Assembly (NCBI GenBank): GCA_031426215.1
Contig: JANPKU010000120.1
Span: 1-64,000 of the forward strand
DNA length: 64,000 nucleotides
Origin: Sva-07 sp031426215
GTDB lineage: Bacteria > Actinomycetota > Acidimicrobiia > Acidimicrobiales > Ilumatobacteraceae
Direction of reading: 5' to 3'
The notes beneath the pieces were generated by a model. The model did no database searches. It saw only the letters and a list, made by a program, of their open reading frames with translations, and was not told where the DNA came from. Numbering within the stretch: the first letter of the stretch is position 1; the number at the start of each line of letters is the position of its first letter. Positions 33,663 through 41,905 of this stretch are shown in pieces. Made by a program: the position numbers and the translations under genes.

Positions 33663-34487
33663 TCATCCTTCGTACGCGTCGATCAGGATCGCTTCGGTGT
33701 CGAAGTCGTCACCGGCGCTCCACGTCACCTCGATGTCGCCGAATCGTTCGGGTTGATCGATCTCGACCGCTCCCTGCTTGTACAGCTCGAGTACCGCCAG
33801 GAACCGGATGATCACCTCGATGCGATCGGTGAGGTCGGCGGTGAGCCGCCGGAACGTGATCGTGCCGGCACGGGGCAACTCGTCGAGGAGCTCGGCGACC
33901 GCATCCGCCACCGTGGTGGTGATCGGGTTGACGTGGAACAGATCGACGACGGGCACCGGCTTGGGCGTGAGCGCCCGGATCGCGGCGTTGCGCAAGCTCG
34001 TGATCGTGGTTCCCTCGAGCATGTCGGGCACGACGTCGGCGAAGCGCTCGTCCGGACCGACGACCCGTGGGAACGACAGGTCGGCGTCGTCGGCGAGCTT
34101 CGACAGGATCTGGGCGACGTCCTTGAACGTCTTGGCCTCGAGCAGGCGGGAGAGCAGCATGTCGCGCTCCTCCCACAGGGCGAACTCGTCGTCGAGGTCG
34201 ATGTCGGTCGGGTTCGGCAGCAGGCGACGGGCCTTGAGCTCGACGAGCGTTGCAGCGATCAGCAGGAACCCCGTGGCGACGTCGAGGTCGAGCACCTGCA
34301 TTCGCTCGATCTCGACGAGATAGGCGTCGACGATGCCGGACAGGTTGACCTCGTAGATGTCGACCTGTTCGCGCAGGATCAACTGCAAGAGCATGTCGAA
34401 GGGCCCCTCGTACACGGCAGTGGAGACGACCGTGCCGGAGTCGGTACCGGCGGGGGCACCTGAGACGATGGAGGAAACGGGGGGCAT
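33663..34487 (-). CDS. scpA: Segregation and condensation protein A (kleisin)
   Basis: A 274-residue kleisin that bridges the SMC heads. It carries VYEGPFDMLLQLILREQVDI near residue 26, the N-terminal kleisin motif, followed by LLIAATLVELKARRLLP, and a C-terminal winged helix with VIIRFLAVLELYKQGAVE. The ATG at 34487 is chosen because a TAGGTT box lies eight bases before it and the longer reading has an Arg-rich, unlike-family N terminus. Its promoter region is shared with the divergent trpS. Confidence 0.94.
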   Translation of the reverse strand: MPPVSSIVSGAPAGTDSGTVVSTAVYEGPFDMLLQLILREQVDIYEVNLSGIVDAYLVEIERMQVLDLDVATGFLLIAATLVELKARRLLPNPTDIDLDDEFALWEERDMLLSRLLEAKTFKDVAQILSKLADDADLSFPRVVGPDERFADVVPDMLEGTTITSLRNAAIRALTPKPVPVVDLFHVNPITTTVADAVAELLDELPRAGTITFRRLTADLTDRIEVIIRFLAVLELYKQGAVEIDQPERFGDIEVTWSAGDDFDTEAILIDAYEG

Positions 34488-34495
34488 CGCCGCCC

Positions 34496-34501
34496 AACCT
34501 A
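34496..34501 (-). promoter_or_regulatory. Predicted -10 box, leaderless (scpA)
   Basis: TAGGTT on the minus strand, eight bases before the scpA ATG. Together with the trpS box it makes a divergent promoter pair with 25 bases between the two hexamers. Confidence 0.5.
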
Positions 34502-34526
34502 CCGGAGCGACCAGGGTGCAACGAGG

Positions 34527-34532
34527 TATCGT
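34527..34532 (+). promoter_or_regulatory. Predicted -10 box, leaderless (trpS)
   Basis: TATCGT, eight bases before the GTG start of trpS. It probably overlaps the -35 zone of the scpA promoter on the other strand. Confidence 0.5.
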
Positions 34533-34540
34533 CGGCGCCC

Positions 34541-35572
34541 GTGGACACCGCTGCCGAACCCCTCCCGACCCAGCGCGCAACGCGTGTGTTGTCGTGCATG
34601 CAGCCCACCGGCGACGTGCATCTCGGCAACTATCTCGGGGCACTGCGGAACTGGGTGACCGGCCAGCACACGTGCGATGCGTTCCACGGCATCGTCGACC
34701 TCCACGCGCTCACCGTCACCGACGAGCCGGGCGCACTCGGCCGACAAACGATGTCGCTGGCGGCGATGTTCTTCGCCATCGGACTCGACCCGGACGTCGC
34801 AACGGTGTTCGTGCAGAGCCACGTGCCCGAACACAACCAGTTGGGTTGGATCATGGAGTGCACGGTCAGCTACGGCGAGCTGTCGCGGATGACCCAGTTC
34901 AAGGACAAGAGCGCCAAACGCGAGCACGAGTTCGTGTCGGCGGGGTTGTTCACCTACCCGGCGCTGCAGGCGGCCGACATCGTGCTGTACGACGCGAACG
35001 AGGTGCCGATCGGTGACGATCAGCGTCAGCACGTCGAGATCACACGTGACATCGCCATTCGCTTCAACCACCGTTTCGGCGAGACGTTCGTGATCCCCGA
35101 GGCGGTCACCCCCGCCGCCGGCGCTCGGGTGATGAGCCTGCAGGACCCGACGTCGAAGATGTCGAAATCCGACGACTCGGATGCGGGGTGCGTCTACCTG
35201 GTCGACGAGCCGGCCGCGGTGATGAAGAAGTTCAAGCGGGCGGTCACCGACTCCGACACCGGGACCGACGCGGTGCGGTACGACCGGGCGGCCAAGCCCG
35301 GCGTGGCGAACCTGCTCGAGATCAACGCGGCGGTCACGGGACGCACCCCGCAGGCCGCGGCCGACGAGTACGAGCAGTACGGCAGGCTGAAGGTCGACAC
35401 GGGCGAAGCGGTCGTGGCGGCACTCGAACCGATCCGCGTGCGATACCACGAACTGCTCGATGATCCCGGCGAACTCGCCCGACTGCTGCGCGTCGGCGCC
35501 GACAAGGCCCGCGAAGTTGCCTCGGTCACGCTCGAGCGGGCCCACACCAACATCGGCCTCCTCCCCGCCTGA
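34541..35572 (+). CDS. trpS: Tryptophanyl-tRNA synthetase
   Basis: A 343-residue class Ic aminoacyl-tRNA synthetase. The HIGH-type motif HLGN is at residues 27-30 after PTGDV, and KMSKS is at 206-210 (DPTSKMSKSD). The GEDQ-like IGDDQRQHVEITRD motif is present. Length is typical for bacterial TrpRS. It is the only plus-strand gene between scpA and pyrG and interrupts an otherwise minus-strand cluster. It ends in a hairpin at 35577-35629. No T-box or trp leader is seen; the start appears leaderless. Confidence 0.96.
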   Translation: MDTAAEPLPTQRATRVLSCMQPTGDVHLGNYLGALRNWVTGQHTCDAFHGIVDLHALTVTDEPGALGRQTMSLAAMFFAIGLDPDVATVFVQSHVPEHNQLGWIMECTVSYGELSRMTQFKDKSAKREHEFVSAGLFTYPALQAADIVLYDANEVPIGDDQRQHVEITRDIAIRFNHRFGETFVIPEAVTPAAGARVMSLQDPTSKMSKSDDSDAGCVYLVDEPAAVMKKFKRAVTDSDTGTDAVRYDRAAKPGVANLLEINAAVTGRTPQAAADEYEQYGRLKVDTGEAVVAALEPIRVRYHELLDDPGELARLLRVGADKAREVASVTLERAHTNIGLLPA

Positions 35573-35576
35573 CTCC

Positions 35577-35629
35577 CCATTCTCGTGAACAAGATGCGTC
35601 CCATGTGCGCACCTTGTTCACGAGAATGG
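35577..35629. terminator. Hairpin between convergent trpS and HD-domain gene
   Basis: Inverted repeat with 22-base arms (35577-35598 and 35608-35629, one mismatch) and a 9-base loop, lying between two stop codons that face each other. Likely a bidirectional terminator. The arms (CATTCTCGTGAACAAG core) are unrelated in sequence to the hairpin at 13051-13116. Confidence 0.78.
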
Positions 35630-35642
35630 CTCGGCGAGGAGC

Positions 35643-36101
35643 TCAGGCGTGGTCGGATGCTCGAAGGGCGTCGAACGCCGGGCCACGCTGGGCGATCAGG
35701 TCTACGGTGGCCCCGTCGGATCCGACCGCCAGTGCCATTGCGGCTCCGATCTCCTCGTGGTCGTGATACGCGGCGAACGCCCTGGTGCGCGGACCCGCAA
35801 GTGTCGCGACGACCCGGCCGAACGTGCCGAGGCCGCTCTCGATCTTGCCGACGTCGTGCAGGATCGCTCCAGCGATCTCGGCCCTCGTGGCCGTCGGTCG
35901 ACACTCGACGAACCGTCGCGCCACTGCGGCGCTGTGGCGGCGGTCCTGATTCGACAGTTGCAGCCACAACGTGCGTTCTGCGGGCAGCAGATGATCGTCG
36001 ACCCACACCTCGTCGTCGACCGACGGCGGGGTCGGGGGGAGCGATGTGACGAATCGGGCTCCGAGGTGCCAGACCTTCGAGAACGGATTCGCTGCGCTCA
36101 T
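35643..36101 (-). CDS. HD-domain protein
   Basis: A 152-residue protein with a compact HD domain: RRHSAAVARRFVE, then AGAILHDVGKIESGLG with the metal-binding HD pair, and AAYHDHEEIGAAM with another His/Asp. It probably is a small metal-dependent phosphohydrolase, but no substrate can be given. The ATG overlaps the xerD stop (ATGA), which argues against the longer reading. It is the last gene of the pyrG-NUDIX-xerD run and ends at a bidirectional hairpin. Confidence 0.75.
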   Translation of the reverse strand: MSAANPFSKVWHLGARFVTSLPPTPPSVDDEVWVDDHLLPAERTLWLQLSNQDRRHSAAVARRFVECRPTATRAEIAGAILHDVGKIESGLGTFGRVVATLAGPRTRAFAAYHDHEEIGAAMALAVGSDGATVDLIAQRGPAFDALRASDHA

Positions 36102-37027
36102 CTGGCCAGTGTGGCCCGAGGGTGCGCCGATCGGTACACGTCCCACAAGCGCTCCTGGCTCACCTTGGTGTAGATCTGCGTCGTCGAGATCGACGCATGT
36201 CCGAGCATCTCCTGGACCACTCGGAGGTCAGCGCCGTGATCCAACAGGTGCGTGGCACAGGAGTGCCGCAGGACGTGCGGCGAGAGTTCGCTGCCGATCC
36301 CTGCTCGAACCCCGTACTTGTTGATCATCTGCCATGCCGCTTGGCGGGTCAACCGTCCGCCACGGGTGTTCAGGAACACTGCCTCGGCGTCATCGCGACG
36401 TCGCCACTGATCGGGAACGATGCGGGCACGGCCACTCGGCGAGAACCAGTCCTCCAGCGCCGCCGCAGCGGTCGTTCCGAACGGCACGATGCGTTCCTTG
36501 GCGCCTTTGCCGTACAGGCGAACGAGGCGGGCATCGAAGTCGATTTCACCGATCGACAGCCCGACCGCCTCGGAGATCCTCGCACCGGTGGCGTAGAGCA
36601 ACTCGATCAGCGCAAGGTCGCGGCGGTGGATCGGTTCGGTCACCACCACGGCATCGATCAAGCTGGTCACCTGAGCCTCGCTGAGCGGCTTGGGGATGCC
36701 GGAGGGGACTCGGACCCCTTCCAGTTCGGCGGCAGGGTCGTCGCGCCGCTCGCCCTCGATCGACAGGTATCGGTGCAGCATCCGGATCGCGGCCAGCTGC
36801 CGGGCGATCGACGACGTGGCGGATCCACTCCGGCGGCGCACGCCGACGAACGCCACCAGCTGCTGGTGGGTCACGTCGAGCACCGTGGCACCCTGCGTGG
36901 TCAGCCATTCACAGTACGTGCCGAGATCTCGGCGGTAGGCAGCGATCGTGTTCGCCGACCGACCCTTCTCTGCGACCATCCACGACAGGAACTCCTCCAC
37001 CTCGATCGGCAGCATCGGGCGGGCCAT
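36098..37027 (-). CDS. xerD: Tyrosine recombinase XerD
   Basis: A 309-residue site-specific recombinase that resolves chromosome dimers at dif. An N-terminal SAM-like core-binding domain (residues 5-90) precedes the catalytic domain with Arg150 (ATGARISEA), Lys174 (YGKGAKERI), His251-x-x-Arg254 (SPHVLRHS), His277 (LGHASISTT) and nucleophile Tyr286. All catalytic residues are intact. It follows the NUDIX gene by nine bases, the same order as in M. tuberculosis (Rv1699-Rv1701), and it is not part of a mobile element. Confidence 0.94.
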   Translation of the reverse strand: MARPMLPIEVEEFLSWMVAEKGRSANTIAAYRRDLGTYCEWLTTQGATVLDVTHQQLVAFVGVRRRSGSATSSIARQLAAIRMLHRYLSIEGERRDDPAAELEGVRVPSGIPKPLSEAQVTSLIDAVVVTEPIHRRDLALIELLYATGARISEAVGLSIGEIDFDARLVRLYGKGAKERIVPFGTTAAAALEDWFSPSGRARIVPDQWRRRDDAEAVFLNTRGGRLTRQAAWQMINKYGVRAGIGSELSPHVLRHSCATHLLDHGADLRVVQEMLGHASISTTQIYTKVSQERLWDVYRSAHPRATLAR

Positions 37028-37036
37028 GCACGGAAC

Positions 37037-37609
37037 TCAGCGGTCTGGATGATCCGAAGCGAGGAGGCGTCGATCGGCGAGCAGCAGTGCCACGACCGTC
37101 TTGGCGTCGACGATCTCGCCACGTTCGATCATCGCCAGCGCCTCGACCAGCGGGACGTGGTGCATTTCCATGTGCTCTTCCTCGGGACCCTGGCGATCGT
37201 GAGGGACGGGCGTACAGCCAGTGGCCAGGTAGAGCGTCGTGACCGAGTCGGTCATGCCGGGCGACGGCAGGATCTCTGCGAGCAGGACGAGCTCACCCGC
37301 CTGCAGGCCGGCTTCCTCGATCAGCTCACGTCGAGCCACCTCCGCGGTGTCCTCGCCGTCGATGTCGCGCATCCCGGCGGGCATCTCGAGGATGGAGCGC
37401 TCGTACGGTGGCCGGTACTGCGACACGAGCACGACCGACGCGTTGCCTTCGGCATCGAAGATCAACGGCAGGACACCGACGGCACCCGGCGAGCGCACGA
37501 TGTCTCGGGTGAACGTCGACCCGTCCGGTGCCTCGAACTCGGCGACAGCGACGTTCCACACATAGCCCTCGTGGATGGTCCGCTCGGAAACCCGGCGGAA
37601 CCCGGTCAC
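37037..37609 (-). CDS. NUDIX hydrolase (ADP-ribose pyrophosphatase-like)
   Basis: A 190-residue NUDIX protein. The Nudix box is spread over MPAGMRDIDGEDTAEVARRE and LIEEAGL (consensus G-x5-E-x7-REUxEExGU, with a slightly longer loop). ADP-ribose pyrophosphatases of this subgroup cleave ADP-ribose to AMP and ribose-5-phosphate. The GTG overlaps the pyrG stop (GTGA); the longer Arg-rich reading is the shadow of pyrG. The pyrG-NUDIX-xerD order is typical of actinobacteria. Confidence 0.88.
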   Translation of the reverse strand: MTGFRRVSERTIHEGYVWNVAVAEFEAPDGSTFTRDIVRSPGAVGVLPLIFDAEGNASVVLVSQYRPPYERSILEMPAGMRDIDGEDTAEVARRELIEEAGLQAGELVLLAEILPSPGMTDSVTTLYLATGCTPVPHDRQGPEEEHMEMHHVPLVEALAMIERGEIVDAKTVVALLLADRRLLASDHPDR

Positions 37610-39285
37610 GAGCTGAGCGATGCCGAGGGATCGCTGGCCCGCTCGTCGGCGGGCGCCGGCAGCGCCAGACTCGACGACCCGGGATCGGTGAGGGCCCGTC
37701 GCTGCAGCGCCGCCGCGATCAGTTCGCGGAACAACGGGTGCGGCCGGTCGGGTCGGCTCTTGAACTCGGGGTGCGCCTGGGTGCCCACCCAGAACGGGTG
37801 CCCAGGCAGCTCGATGAACTCGACGAGTCGGTTGTCGGGCGACGTGCCCGAGCACCACAGTCCCGAATCTTCGAGTTGCTTGCGGTACCGCTCGTTGAAC
37901 TCGTAGCGGTGACGGTGCCGCTCGCTGACGACCGGCTCGCCGTAGGCCGCTGCGACCTGCGAGCCCGGTGCCAACACGGCGTAGTACGCACCGAGGCGCA
38001 TCGTGCCGCCCTTGTCCTCGATGCCACGCTGTTCGAGCATCAGGTCGATCACGGGATGACGCGTGGTCGGGTCGAATTCGGTGGAGTTCGCGTCGACGAG
38101 TCCGACCACGTCACGGGCGAACTCGATCGTCATCGCCTGCAACCCGAGGCAGAGGCCGAGACACGGGACGCCCTCCTCGCGGGAGTATCGCGCCGCAGCG
38201 ATCTTGCCCTCGACACCTCGGGAGCCGAACCCGCCGGGGATGACGATGCCGTCGAGATGGTTGAGTTGGCCGGCGGCGAGGAGCCCTTCGACGCTCTCGG
38301 ACTGGATCCACACGATCTCGACGTCGGCGCCGTGGTGGAATCCCGCATGTTTGAGGCTTTCGACCACGGACAGATAGGCGTCGGCCAGTTCGATGTACTT
38401 GCCGATCAGACCGATTCGCACGGGCGTGGTGGCCGCTTCGACCTTCGCCACGAACTGTTCCCAGTAACGGAGATCTGGCTGACCCTCGATGCGCAGGAGC
38501 TCGCACACGAAATCGTCGAGACCCTCGTCGTGCAGGATCAACGGCAGTTCGTAGATGTTCTTGGCGTCGGCCGCGTTGACGACGGCTCGCTCCTCGACGT
38601 CGCAGAGGCTGGAGATCTTGCGCTTGAGGTCGTCGGACAGCGGCTCCTCGCTCCGGCACACGATGACGTCGGGCTGGATGCCACGGCTACGCAGCTCGGT
38701 CACCGAGTGCTGCGTCGGCTTGGTCTTCTGCTCACCCGACGGCCCGATGAACGGCACCAGGGTGACGTGGATGTAGCAAACGTTGTCACGGCCGACCATG
38801 TTGCGGAACTGGCGGATCGCTTCGAGGAACGGCAGGATCTCGATGTCGCCGACGGTGCCACCGACCTCGGTGATCACCACGTCGACGTCGTCGTGGGCCA
38901 CACGTTGGATGCGACGCTTGATCTCGTCGGTGATGTGCGGGATGACCTGCACGGTCTTGCCGAGGTAGTCGCCACGTCGTTCGGCCGCCAGCACCGCCTG
39001 ATAGATCGAACCCGTCGTGGCGTTCGAATTGCGCGAGAGATTCTCGTCGATGAACCGCTCGTAGTGGCCGAGATCGAGGTCGGTCTCGCCCCCGTCGTCG
39101 GTGACGAACACCTCGCCGTGCTCGAACGGGTTCATCGTGCCGGGATCGATGTTGATGTACGGGTCGAGCTTCTGCAACGTGACCCGCAGCCCACGCAGCT
39201 TGAGGAGGCGCCCGAGCGACGACGCCGTGAGACCTTTGCCGAGCGAGCTGGCAACGCCTCCGGTCACGAAAATGTGCTTCGGCAT
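37606..39285 (-). CDS. pyrG: CTP synthase
   Basis: A 559-residue enzyme that makes CTP from UTP, ATP and glutamine. The N-terminal synthetase domain starts MPKHIFVTGGVASSLGKG with the P-loop, and the C-terminal class I glutaminase has the nucleophile Cys in PCLGLCLGLQ and the His-x-Glu of THPEFKSRP. The ATG at 39285 is preceded by CGGAGGAA at good spacing, one of the few strong ribosome sites in the window. The 24 extra codons of the longer reading are not family-like. Confidence 0.96.
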   Translation of the reverse strand: MPKHIFVTGGVASSLGKGLTASSLGRLLKLRGLRVTLQKLDPYINIDPGTMNPFEHGEVFVTDDGGETDLDLGHYERFIDENLSRNSNATTGSIYQAVLAAERRGDYLGKTVQVIPHITDEIKRRIQRVAHDDVDVVITEVGGTVGDIEILPFLEAIRQFRNMVGRDNVCYIHVTLVPFIGPSGEQKTKPTQHSVTELRSRGIQPDVIVCRSEEPLSDDLKRKISSLCDVEERAVVNAADAKNIYELPLILHDEGLDDFVCELLRIEGQPDLRYWEQFVAKVEAATTPVRIGLIGKYIELADAYLSVVESLKHAGFHHGADVEIVWIQSESVEGLLAAGQLNHLDGIVIPGGFGSRGVEGKIAAARYSREEGVPCLGLCLGLQAMTIEFARDVVGLVDANSTEFDPTTRHPVIDLMLEQRGIEDKGGTMRLGAYYAVLAPGSQVAAAYGEPVVSERHRHRYEFNERYRKQLEDSGLWCSGTSPDNRLVEFIELPGHPFWVGTQAHPEFKSRPDRPHPLFRELIAAALQRRALTDPGSSSLALPAPADERASDPSASLSS

Positions 39286-39393
39286 TCGACCATTCCTCCG
39301 TCTCGACGTTCGTGTCGTACCCAGGTGTCGTGCGACACCATGACGGAAAATCACCATACCCCGCGCGACGCCGTCGCCGCGGTTTCCCCGCGA

Positions 39394-39422
39394 TTACATC
39401 AGGGGTCAGACCCGCGATGTAA
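39394..39422. repeat. Palindrome with GGGTCAGACCC core
   Basis: In the gap between recN (end) and pyrG (start) an inverted repeat has 14-base arms (39394-39407 and 39409-39422, two mismatches) around a single A. Outer arms are TTACATC/GATGTAA; the core GGGTCAGACCC also forms the centre of the palindrome at 59091-59129, whose outer arms differ. Confidence 0.8.
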
Positions 39423-39435
39423 CAACGTCACGCCC

Positions 39436-41043
39436 TCAATGGAGCAATTCGCGTGCGTGCTCGAGCGCCGAGGCCGACGTGGAACCCGACAGCATGCGGG
39501 CGATCTCGACCACCCGATCATCATCCGTGATCGGGGCCGCAGTGGCATACGTCGCGCCGTCGTTCACCGACTTGGCCACCGAGATCTGGGTGGTCGCCGA
39601 CGCTGCCACCTGTGCAAGGTGTGTCACCACCAACACCTGGTGGGTTCCGCCCAACTCGCCGAGCGCATCGCCGATGGCCTGGGCCGCGACGCCGCCGATG
39701 CCCGCGTCGACCTCGTCGAACACCAGCGTGCGGCCCAGGTCAGGTGCTGTGGCGTTGCTGTCGACCGTCGCTGACGAGAGCACCAGCCTGAGCGCGAGCA
39801 TGGCCCGCGCGAGCTCGCCTCCCGATGCCACCCGCGTCAGCGGCAGCAACGGCGAACCAGGGTTCGCCGCCAGCAGGAATTGGACCCGATCGCCGGGGTG
39901 GTCGTCGACGTGGTCACCGACCTCGACAGCGAGCGCAGCATGCGGCATCGCGAGCCGCCGGAGCTCGACCTCGACCGCTGCTGCCAACCGGGGACCGGCC
40001 TCGCGCCGTTGTCGGCCGACCGATTCGGCCGCATCACGCTCCGCCGCGAGCGCCGACTGGCGCTGACCGTCGAGTTCGGCTGCACGTTGGTCGAAGCCTT
40101 CGAGCTCGCGCAAACGATCCTCGGCCTCTGCGTGGAACCTCATCACGGCCACGAGGTCGTCGCCGTACTTGCGGCGGAGATTCTTCAGCAACTGGCGACG
40201 TTCTCGGATCTCGGCCAGTCGGTCAGGTGCCTCGTCGATCGATTCGCCATCGTCGCGGATCTCGGCGACGAGATCGTCGAGTTCGGCGAGGAGATCACGC
40301 AGGCGCAAGGCCTGATCGGCGAACGGCGACCGATCGTCGATGGCCCCGAGAGCGTCCGAGATCGAGTCACGCGCTCCCCCGTCGTCGCCGAGCGCGGACA
40401 CCGCCGCGGCAGCCGCCTCGCGATGGGCAGTTGCATCCGCCAACACGGTCTCCTCGGCGTCGAGCGAGGTGTCCTCGGCCGGGTCGACGACCGCCGCAGC
40501 GTCGAGTTCATCGACCTGGAATCGCAACAGATCCATCTCACGGGCACGAGCTCGTTCGTCGCCGCCCAAGGCTGCCAGTTCGGCATCGATCTCGGTGAGT
40601 CGGGCCCGCGCCGAGCGAAGCGGTCCGAGATCCACGTTGCCGAAGTCGTCGAGTGCCGCTCGTTGGGTGCTCGTCGAGAGCAGCGACTGGTGGGCGTGCT
40701 GACCATGGAGGTCGACGATGTCGGCGGCGACGTCGGCCAGCGACGCCACCGTGGCGAGGCGACCGTCGAGATAGGCCCGCGAGCGGCCCTCGGCCGGGAT
40801 CACCCTGGTGAGCACCCGCTCGATGCCGTCGGCGGTCACGAACCGGCCGTCGACTCGCGCCTCGGTGGCCCCGTGGCGGACCATCGAGGCGTCGGCTCGA
40901 CCGCCCACCAACAACTCGATCGCCTCGACCAGCATCGTCTTGCCGGCTCCGGTCTCACCGGTCACCGCGGTCAGCCCGGGGCCGAGGGTCAACTCGATGC
41001 GTTCGATCACACCCAGGTTCTCGATATGGAGTTCGGTGAGCAT
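39436..41043 (-). CDS. recN: DNA repair protein RecN
   Basis: A 535-residue SMC-like ATPase for double-strand-break repair. Walker A GETGAGKT is at residues 29-36, a long coiled-coil-forming middle is rich in Ala, Glu and Arg, and the C-terminal part holds LTRVASGGELARAMLALRL (ABC signature) and TLVFDEVDAGIGG (Walker B). Slightly shorter than the usual 550-590 residues. It lies 13 bases after nadK, as in M. tuberculosis (Rv1694-Rv1696). Downstream, steA and mctB equivalents expected before pyrG are missing. Confidence 0.95.
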   Translation of the reverse strand: MLTELHIENLGVIERIELTLGPGLTAVTGETGAGKTMLVEAIELLVGGRADASMVRHGATEARVDGRFVTADGIERVLTRVIPAEGRSRAYLDGRLATVASLADVAADIVDLHGQHAHQSLLSTSTQRAALDDFGNVDLGPLRSARARLTEIDAELAALGGDERARAREMDLLRFQVDELDAAAVVDPAEDTSLDAEETVLADATAHREAAAAAVSALGDDGGARDSISDALGAIDDRSPFADQALRLRDLLAELDDLVAEIRDDGESIDEAPDRLAEIRERRQLLKNLRRKYGDDLVAVMRFHAEAEDRLRELEGFDQRAAELDGQRQSALAAERDAAESVGRQRREAGPRLAAAVEVELRRLAMPHAALAVEVGDHVDDHPGDRVQFLLAANPGSPLLPLTRVASGGELARAMLALRLVLSSATVDSNATAPDLGRTLVFDEVDAGIGGVAAQAIGDALGELGGTHQVLVVTHLAQVAASATTQISVAKSVNDGATYATAAPITDDDRVVEIARMLSGSTSASALEHARELLH

Positions 41044-41056
41044 GTTCCTCGGCGCC

Positions 41057-41905
41057 TCAGCGATCGGCCAGGCCGAACTTGGCCTTCAGGATCTGGTGGT
41101 ACCGCTCGTCGCCGAATCGAACGAAATTTGCCGTTGATTCCGATGGACTGCAGGCAACGACGTCACCGTCCTCGAGTGCTGCGACCGACTGGCCGTCGAG
41201 CACGAGTTCGGCCGCCCGGTGGCCGGACACCTCGATCTCGATGATCTCCGACGGGTCCAACACCAAGGTCCGATCGAACAGCATGTGAGGCGACACCGGG
41301 GTGAGCAGCATCGCTCGGTGCCGAGGCGACACGATGGGTCCGCGAGCTGACAACGAGTAGGCCGTCGAACCGGTCGGCGTGGCCACGATGAGTCCATCCG
41401 CGGCGTAGTAGGTGAACGGCTCACCGTCGATGCGAGCGAGCAAGCGCACGGTGTGACCCGATTCGGAGTTCTCGACCACGGCCTCGTTCAGCGCACGCCC
41501 GATGACGACGCCGTTGACCGCCACATCGAGCATCATGCGCTGATCGAGCTTCCAACCCCCCGACTCGGAACCGGCCACGAAGCGCTCGAGCGAATCCGTG
41601 AGACGGTCGGGTTCGACCTGGGTGAGATAGCCGAGCGACCCCAGGTTGACCCCGAGCACGGGAACCGGCGACCCCTCGAGGAGGCGCACGCTTCGCAACA
41701 TCGTTCCATCGCCGCCGAGACTCAACACGAGATCGGCCTCGGAGATCGGGCGCGTACTCGCACAGCCGCCGAGATCGAGTGCCTCGGCGTCGACGGCAGG
41801 CATCCAGAAGGTCACGTCGTGCTCGGTACACCAGGTTGCGGCCTGGTCGGCGAGCGCTCGGGCCGTCGATCGTTCGTGATGGGCGACGACCGCGACGCTC
41901 GTCAT
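41057..41905 (-). CDS. nadK: NAD kinase
   Basis: A 282-residue kinase that phosphorylates NAD to NADP. GGDGT at residues 64-68 is the catalytic motif, NLGSLGYLTQ follows, and the second domain has ATPTGSTAYSLSARGPIV, the conserved NAD-binding segment. The ATG overlaps the tlyA stop (ATGA), and the recN start lies 13 bases downstream; tlyA-nadK-recN is a conserved actinobacterial operon. Confidence 0.95.
   Translation of the reverse strand: MTSVAVVAHHERSTARALADQAATWCTEHDVTFWMPAVDAEALDLGGCASTRPISEADLVLSLGGDGTMLRSVRLLEGSPVPVLGVNLGSLGYLTQVEPDRLTDSLERFVAGSESGGWKLDQRMMLDVAVNGVVIGRALNEAVVENSESGHTVRLLARIDGEPFTYYAADGLIVATPTGSTAYSLSARGPIVSPRHRAMLLTPVSPHMLFDRTLVLDPSEIIEIEVSGHRAAELVLDGQSVAALEDGDVVACSPSESTANFVRFGDERYHQILKAKFGLADR

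Noticed and set aside
34502..34540. T-box or trp leader upstream of trpS
   Set aside because: Only 53 bases separate scpA and trpS and a -10 box lies eight bases before the GTG, leaving no room for a leader.
36102..36146. N-terminal extension of the HD-domain gene
   Set aside because: It lies inside xerD; the ATGA overlap at 36101 is a better start.
36098..37027. XerD-like recombinase as evidence of an integrated element
   Set aside because: It is in the conserved pyrG-NUDIX-xerD context, full length, with no att repeats, toxin or phage genes around it.
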